A DNA stretch of 64,000 nucleotides from contig NC_079423.1 in NCBI RefSeq assembly GCF_026213295.1, positions 18,703,007 through 18,767,006 of the forward strand, in the 5' to 3' direction. Shown here in pieces: positions 58,744 through 64,000 of the stretch. Both the position numbers and the translations under genes were made by a program. Numbering within the stretch: position 1 is the first letter of the stretch; every line of letters begins with the position of its first letter. The notes below the pieces were generated by a model. The model worked only from the letters and a program-made list of their open reading frames with translations. It ran no database searches and was not told the origin of the DNA. The DNA comes from Gadus chalcogrammus (Eukaryota; Chordata; Actinopteri; Gadiformes; Gadidae).

Positions 58744-58884
58744 CCCCCTACTCGTTAACACGAGATTATTCCCAATTACATCTCAACATCTCCAAATGTA
58801 CCACAAGTATATAACTATTATAAGTCCCAACTAGACGACCCCCAGCTTTCCAAGTAGCCGATCTCTTGCATTTGTACTAAATTT

Positions 58885-59210
58885 GTTCTCTTTTCTCGTC
58901 AGGCCTTGGCAACCCGAGCAGTAATGGATGCCCGACATTCATCATTTTTAATCGTTAACATTACTACAAATATTCTCTTTTCTAATCAGGGAGTGGCAAC
59001 ACAACGATCAGTTGCCCACGATCATCATTTTACTTCTGTGCATAAAATATTAATTCTCTTTTCTCTTTAGGAAGTGGCAACACAAGCATTATAGTTGCCA
59101 AACACTCATCTTTTTACTTCTCTGCATTGATCTTAATTCTTTCTCTCTCCAGGAAATGGCAGTATAAGAACGAATGCCAAACACTGACAGTAATTTTTTT
59201 TTTTCAGATT
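58885..59210 (+). repeat. Tandem repeat of splice-acceptor-like sequences
   Basis: Four units of 81-87 bp each hold a TTCTCTTTTCT-type tract ending in an AG (58901, 58988, 59069, 59151), followed by a variant of GGAAGTGGCAACAC. A fifth acceptor-like site, poly-T then CAG, ends at 59207. Each AG is preceded by 10-15 pyrimidines. TGGCAAC and GTTGCC flank a short loop in two units. Whether these are used as exons is unknown. Confidence 0.65.
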
Positions 59211-61272
59211 GCTGAGCCCTTCTGTCTATTCAACATGCGTTTTGTGTTGCAAGACAGGTAGAGAACCAGGCTGGTTCAAATAGACACGGGGTTCAACTGC
59301 TAGAATAATATGTCGAATTAATAAATGGTGCACATGGTTTTAAACGGTGCCCAAGGAGGGAGTTAGCTCAACTGCGGTAGACACAATTACAATACGTTTT
59401 TTGCGAATATTAAATCTACATGGGTTAAATTCTGCTATAATCAGCTACTACATACGAATAAACACTGCGTGAAATGTTCAAAGGTCAACTATTGCCTCCA
59501 TTGGAGCGATTGCAATCGATATAATATCGTACCACAATATGCATGCATTATCTTGTATTCAACAATTAGGAAAGCCGGATTCCAGAACCGAAAGAAGTCC
59601 TACAAAAGGGCACCAACCCAGGGGTCTTGCATCAACCAGATCCCTGTACGGCAGTTACACAGTGATCTTAAAATAGAAATAATTATCTAGACTCCACATC
59701 ATGAACGGTTAGCCTTTAAAGTTGTCCATAGCTTGCATACCGCTCGTCCACAGAAGTCTGGGGTTATCCAGGCCTGGGGATTCTTATTAGAAGAGTTCTG
59801 GGATAACCTCCAATAGAGGAGTCCCCCCAATAGAGGATCCTGAGGACAAGCGGTAGAAATGCATAGTTCAACAGACCTGACGAGGTCCAAAATACCAAAA
59901 TAAGAAAGAATAAAATATATATTTCATTGCAAACTATGAAAATAATAAAAGTCTTCACGTAATCTATGGTTAATAATTGGCAACATTTACAATTAAATTA
60001 CATAAGTAATAAAAAGTAATCCATAATTCATCATAATTTTGATTAACAATATACGTGTTACGTTTTTTCTTTACACGCCAAGACAGTGGATACTCGATTA
60101 TTACAATATATCACAACCAGTTTAATGGTCAACCAAAACGTAACCCCAACTGTCCCCAACTGACAACGTTACGGTAACAACAGAAGTATGATGCCTAATA
60201 TTGAAATGCAGATTTTTAATATTAAGATATTTTGATAATGTTCAAATTTAAGTTTTGTATGTTTGCATTTTCCCATGTGGTCTTGTCACCCTGTTATTCT
60301 GCAGAGTCGTTCAAAATCTTTTGAGGTTAGTGGAAATCAGTTCTCACTCTGTTCCTTTGTTGTACTGTGTTGGTTTGGGCCCGTTATCCTTGATCCCCAG
60401 TGAAGCGCAGAGACGCAAGTGATAAGGAACGGCCAACCCCATATTTATGACATCTTAAGGAATGATGACTTAGATGAACATATGGTTAACAAAGGCTTTT
60501 GGTTTGTTGTGAGGCAGCTGTCCTCAGCAACACTTCTGAATGTGTAAGAACTCCTGGCCACTCAGCGGACCTCTCTGCGGACCCTTTAGAAAATGAAGGG
60601 CTCCGCAGGAAGAAATCCCATCTGAGGTCTCAAATTGTTGAATAATATGATTATTTTTAGGTCTGTTGATGCATGTTATGATGCATCTTCGTTCGTGCTT
60701 TTCTTACGAATGTGTATATATAGATAAAAACTAAAATGAAAATAAAAATAAGTAAAAATATAAAATGAAAACAAATGGTGGATTCGTATACCATGTGTGA
60801 ATGTCCTCTTGTGTGTGTCAGAGCCACCAAAATAATGGAGGTTACTCGACTGTTACATACACGAGGGGATATTGAAAGCATATCACATATAAAACTAAGA
60901 TAATTAGAAAATGGTTCATTATAATTAACTTGCAATAACATTTGCTTCACCCCATAACTTCTGAATTTTTCTTTTAGGTTCAGGTTTTGTTTTGTTTTGT
61001 TTTAGAATATCACCCTATATTTAATGCCCAGATGTGCATAATTCGGATGACTCTTATTCTACCTAGTTTAGACAGTTTTAATTGCCCTGGCTCAAGATTC
61101 CCCCATAGACTTGGTGTAAGACGTTGGATTGTGGCGCTCCTTGGGAGCCTCCTAGCCACGCGTTAATCTCGCGTTCCTTCGGGGAGAATTCAAGTGGGTC
61201 AGGATTAGAAGGTTGAATTAACGTATCGATTTGATGTTGACCAACAAAAAACTAGATAATTATAATAATAAA
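59211..61272. other. Two-kilobase spacer without recognised gene
   Basis: Unique-looking AT-rich sequence. The longest frames (about 97 codons on the minus strand near 60657-60950) show no motif and have poor codon character. No tRNA, rRNA or repeat boundary was recognised. Confidence 0.5.
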
Positions 61273-62495
61273 TGTCGCGGAAGGCGACTAAAGGGGGAAC
61301 AGTATATTAACTAAAAAGACTGCTTTTCCCCCCCCAGATCCCGAACAATAGACTCTGGCTAGAGCCGATATTCCCTGCCCCTAGGTGCACTGTGGGTTGG
61401 GGTGTACGTTGTGTTTTCAGTGTTTCCTGTACACAGAAGAAGAGACCAGGAAATAAAAGGGGCGAAAACATGGAGTTCAGGGCGCTCCTCAGCCCGAGGA
61501 CACAAGGATTTATGCCTGGACGCCGACAACCCGGACCGCTCATCACTACCCGCTACCTCCGTAGGACTACGCGACCAGACTTCGCAAGCCAGGAAGGACC
61601 TTTCGGACGTACCGTCGTTTCCCTACAACGCCTGCGAGTCCCGTCAGAAAGGGACGTACTCTAGCGTAAGCGTGAGTGAGTCGGATCCCGTAACGTCTGA
61701 TTACCCTGACGCATCGTTTTGTCTGTTCTGTCTAGACGATCTGGTGCAGGTCTTCTGGTCCGCTCCGGCCTCCGTGACCAGCGAGGGACGGCGCCGGCGG
61801 ACGGATCTCCACTCTACATCCTAGAGCACTGTTTATTTGGTTTGCTTTGTTTTTCCAACTCGCCGTTTGAGGGACTGGTCTGGCGCGAGTTGGAACGAAC
61901 GATTTTATACTCTTTTACTGTTTTGTCTGTTATAGGGATATTGTATCAACAAGTCTGTCTTCCTTGTATGGGATCCCTATAAACCAGGGGGTGGCTAGGG
62001 CAGGCCCTGTTGGATACCAGGCCCTGTTGGATACCAGCGAGCCCTTCCTTCTGTGTTCTTGAGGTTGGTCCCCCTCACGTGTGTTCAACGTGTGCTGTGT
62101 GTAGCGTTCAGCGTTCAGTGTTCGCAGTGTGTAGCGTGCAGTGTGTAGCGTGCAGTGTGTAGTGTGCAGTGTGCAGTGTGTAGCGTGCAGTGTGTAGCGT
62201 TCAGCGTGTGCAGTGTGCAGAGTTCAACGTTTGCTGTGTCTATAGGCTTGCAGTGAGGGCAGGGTGTGCAACGTGTGCGGTGTCGAGGTTGGCTCATGAA
62301 GGTATGGTTACGGTTATCCAGAGTACCAGCCTACCCCCTGGCTTTCTCCCTCCCATATTAAGTGATAGGTAGATTTGACTTACTTGTGCTCTTTGTTTTA
62401 TGAAATTGTATTAATAAAGCATTTCTGTTAATAATTGATCCATCGACTGCTGTTGTGGTATTTGGGGGAATCCTTAGTTAGGGGTTTGCGCGACA
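61273..62495 (+). mobile_element. 5' LTR of a Ty3/Gypsy retrotransposon (1,223 bp)
   Basis: The LTR begins TGTCGCG and ends CGCGACA, a perfect 7-bp terminal inverted repeat, and stands seven bases before the primer-binding site. A TATAAA box lies at 61978-61983 and an AATAAA polyadenylation signal at 62413-62418, in the order U3-R-U5. A 19-bp duplication (AGGCCCTGTTGGATACC) sits near 62001 and 62020, and a GTGTAGCGTGCAGT minisatellite at 62090-62235. The reading frame of 140 codons at 61402-61824 lies in U3 and has no recognisable motif. The 3' LTR is beyond the window. Confidence 0.75.
62090..62235. repeat. GTGTAGCGTGCAGT minisatellite in the LTR
   Basis: About ten imperfect copies of a 10-20 bp GTGTAGCGTGCAGT/GTGTGCAGT motif lie downstream of the TATA box, probably within R. 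Confidence 0.85.
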
Positions 62496-62502
62496 CCTCT
62501 TT

Positions 62503-62520
62503 TGGCGTTGTCGGCAGGAT
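62503..62520 (+). other. Primer-binding site (tRNA-Ser-like complement)
   Basis: TGGCGTTGTCGGCAGGAT begins with the TGG expected opposite a tRNA CCA end. Compared with the 3' end of vertebrate tRNA-Ser as I remember it (ATCCTGCCGACTACG plus CCA), 17 of 18 positions pair. The position, seven bases after the LTR, is right for minus-strand priming. Confidence 0.6.
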
Positions 62521-62541
62521 CCCCCAATTCATCACAACAAC

Positions 62542-63555
62542 ATGTCTGTAGACGGTCATGCTGAGTCCGAAGAGCATCCAGGGGGTAGCCAAGAACAGGC
62601 GTCTGTTAGACCACTAATGAACACAGTGATGATGCCATGGTTTATGAGCTCTTCTTGGGTCCCTAAGTTCACAGGCGAGGACGACGGGCCTCGATTTAGC
62701 AAATGGCAACCTAAAATAAGGTCCTACCTCAGAGCACAGGGATTAGACGCTAGTCAGACAGTAGACTTTGTGCTAGATGCGCTAGAAGGGAAAGCTCACC
62801 GACAAGTCATGTTGCTTCCCCCCGAACGGAGACAGTCAGAGGAAACTATTCTGGCGGAGTTGACCAAATTATATGGAGACACTGGGACATCATCCAGCAT
62901 CCGTGCAGACTTTTTTGCCTGTAGACAAGAACAGGGGGAGGGAGTGGAAACTTTCACGTTGCGTCTTTGTGAGTGTTTCTCCAGATGGCAGAGGAGCTCC
63001 CCCGACACCACAGGCCCTCGAGACGAGGTCCTTAAGGACCACTTCGTTAAGGGCCTAAGGGAGGGCCCACTGAAGATCGAGCTGGAGCGACATGGCAGAC
63101 GTAACCCTACGGTGACCTTTGGAGCTCTCTGCGTCGAGGCCGAGGCAGTGGAGAAGGAGACAACCAGGAGGGAAACGCTGGCTTGTAGGGCCTATGTGGC
63201 CCCCACCACCACAGCCTCACACCAGGGACCCATCCCTCCATCGGAGTGGGACCGGCTGAAGGAAGCTCTCCACGCCGAGCTGAAACAGGAGATACAAAGC
63301 CAGGTGTCCCTCCTGGGCAAGACCATTGTAGAGGACATACGCAGTCAGTTACAGCAGGAACCAGCCCTGGCCCCTCGAAGTAACTACCAGCCTACCCGGG
63401 GAGGACAACCGACGGGACGAGAGACCCAATCATTCCAGTGGGATGACCAAGGGCGCCCCCTATGTGCTGAGTGTGGAGTCGCTGGCCACGATCAACGTTA
63501 CTGCCCACGACGACGTTCCAATCGGTCGGGTTTTCCTGCTCCTCGGCCACTGTAG
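62542..63555 (+). CDS. gag: Gypsy retrotransposon Gag polyprotein
   Basis: A 337-codon intact frame starting 21 bases after the primer-binding site; the ATG at 62542 follows CACAACAAC and no earlier in-frame ATG exists after the LTR. The capsid-like region (residues about 30-210) starts with VPKFTGEDDG, has FSKWQPKIRSYL and later FTLRLCECFSRW, and fits the PNMA/Arc-related Gypsy capsid pattern. Residues about 240-270 look like a coiled coil (LKEALHAELKQEIQSQVS). Near the C terminus a CCHC zinc knuckle, CAECGVAGHDQRYC, is followed by a basic RRRSNRS tail. Gag packages element RNA and forms particles. The frame is undamaged, unlike pol. Confidence 0.85.
   Translation: MSVDGHAESEEHPGGSQEQASVRPLMNTVMMPWFMSSSWVPKFTGEDDGPRFSKWQPKIRSYLRAQGLDASQTVDFVLDALEGKAHRQVMLLPPERRQSEETILAELTKLYGDTGTSSSIRADFFACRQEQGEGVETFTLRLCECFSRWQRSSPDTTGPRDEVLKDHFVKGLREGPLKIELERHGRRNPTVTFGALCVEAEAVEKETTRRETLACRAYVAPTTTASHQGPIPPSEWDRLKEALHAELKQEIQSQVSLLGKTIVEDIRSQLQQEPALAPRSNYQPTRGGQPTGRETQSFQWDDQGRPLCAECGVAGHDQRYCPRRRSNRSGFPAPRPL
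63528..63534 (+). promoter_or_regulatory. Candidate -1 ribosomal frameshift heptamer GGGTTTT
   Basis: In the gag frame the bases read G GGT TTT, the X XXY YYZ arrangement of a -1 slippery site, 18 bases before the gag stop codon. Shifting back one base enters the frame that continues as GFSCSSATVGQVTEE into the protease. No secondary structure was computed. Confidence 0.5.
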
Positions 63556-63698
63556 GGCAGGTGACCGAAGAGGGTAGCCCCAGCGAGACCCTAGACAAGC
63601 CCTTCTTGGTGGGCCAATGCCCCGAAGTAGAGCTGATGATCCATGGGGTTAAAATTCCCTGCGTTTTGGACACGGGTTCCCAAGTGACTCTGCACTGA
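63531..63698 (+). pseudogene. Gypsy protease, truncated after the active site
   Basis: In the -1 frame relative to gag the peptide KPFLVGQCPEVELMIHG is followed by KIPCVLDTGSQVTLH and a stop at 63696-63698. DTGS is the catalytic aspartate motif of retropepsins, and the preceding hydrophobic strand (IPCVL) is typical. The protease should continue for about 60-80 more residues with an (I/L)(I/L)G motif, but it ends immediately. The next bases already belong to the pre-RT region in another frame. This indicates an internal deletion, so the product would be inactive. Confidence 0.7.
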
Positions 63699-64000
63699 AC
63701 TTCTTCCAGGGCAGTCGGAACAGTTCTCAGCCTTGCTACGAAAGTGGCCAGGGGTGTTTTCTGCCCACGAGGAGGACTTTGGTTTTACCACGGCCGTGCA
63801 CCATCGTATCCCTACCGGAACGGCACCCCCCATCCGGGAAAGGTATAGACCTGTTCCACCCACATTGTACCCTGAACTACGCGGACTGCTGAAGAGTATG
63901 CTGGACAGTGGTGTGATTCAAGAGAGTTCGAGTCCCTGGGCCGCCGCAGTAGTCCTTGTTAAGAAGAAAGATGGCTCATTGCGCTTCTGCGTAGACTATC
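63699..64000 (+). pseudogene. pol: Gypsy reverse transcriptase N-terminal part (runs off the window)
   Basis: In the same frame as gag, the sequence runs LLPGQSEQFSALLRKWPGVF, HHRIPTGTAPPIRERYR, SGVIQESSSPWAAAVVLVKK and KDGSLRFCVDY. These are the well-known start of the Ty3/Gypsy RT: the R(YR)(Q/R)P entry, the SPW(A/S)SP-like block and the K.DG..R.C.DY block. It is open to the window edge. The frame differs from the protease by one step and the usual long protease-RT linker is missing, so this pol is interrupted at about 63690-63700. The catalytic YxDD motif lies beyond the window. An inactive copy unless the junction is an assembly error. Confidence 0.75.

Noticed and set aside
61402..61824. 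140-codon frame upstream of gag
   Set aside because: It lies within the U3 part of the LTR, has no recognisable motif, and an overlapping frame is also open.

Overview
The window is eukaryotic and most likely from a teleost fish. I infer this from very long AC/AG/CTGT microsatellites and from debris that looks like hAT, Harbinger, Ty3/Gypsy and long-inverted-repeat DNA transposons; there is no bacterial gene organisation. The species cannot be named from sequence alone, and no intact host protein-coding gene was recognised.

Positions 1-39216 form one continuous head-to-tail array, apparently non-coding. Units come in two classes, type A (about 815 bp) and type B (about 1,010 bp). There are 38 junction sites of the form CTAGGTGGCGC, all in the same orientation. 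Nineteen are perfect matches to the 14-nt CTCF core consensus CCASYAGRKGGCRS, and most units carry a second, near-matching site. Twenty-six units end in the same short hairpin followed by CTAG (CTGG in the last one) and TT, and the array itself stops exactly at such an end. Thirty-two copies of a roughly 50-bp hairpin repeat are stacked just after these ends. Blocks of 1.25 to 3.7 kb are duplicated almost perfectly, and their edges fall on the same ends. The array can be read as a CTCF-site macrosatellite, as a concatemer of rolling-circle (Helitron/Helentron-like) non-autonomous elements, or as both.

Positions 39217-44830 are a nest of transposons. A Harbinger-like element with a broken transposase is interrupted by a hAT-like terminus, which is in turn interrupted by a 2,970-bp hAT-like element flanked by perfect 8-bp target duplications. 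Two decayed Gypsy gag remnants follow on the minus strand. Positions 44831-49653 are microsatellites, an 801-bp terminal-inverted-repeat element and unassigned DNA.

Positions 49654-52776 are a 3.1-kb element with inverted arms of about 640-710 bp and perfect 8-bp target duplications. The arms contain an 80-bp tandem repeat; next to one arm lies a 170-bp tandem repeat that carries internal copies of a terminal motif. A short W-rich terminal coding exon lies on the minus strand. It may be a KDZ/Zisupton-like transposon. Immediately beside it is an exon resembling a TTF/BED zinc finger.

Positions 53131-61272 hold a palindromic repeat fragment, a possible LTR, several hundred bases each of CT, TCAC and CTGT repeats, a tandem repeat with a conserved hairpin, and a curious run of five splice-acceptor-like sites about 80 bp apart. 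At 61273-64000 is the 5' part of a Ty3/Gypsy retrotransposon: a 1,223-bp LTR bounded by TGTCGCG and CGCGACA, a primer-binding site resembling the tRNA-Ser complement, an intact 337-codon gag with a zinc knuckle, a candidate -1 frameshift heptamer, a protease with a DTGS motif, and the start of reverse transcriptase. The protease-RT junction is broken, so this copy looks defective.
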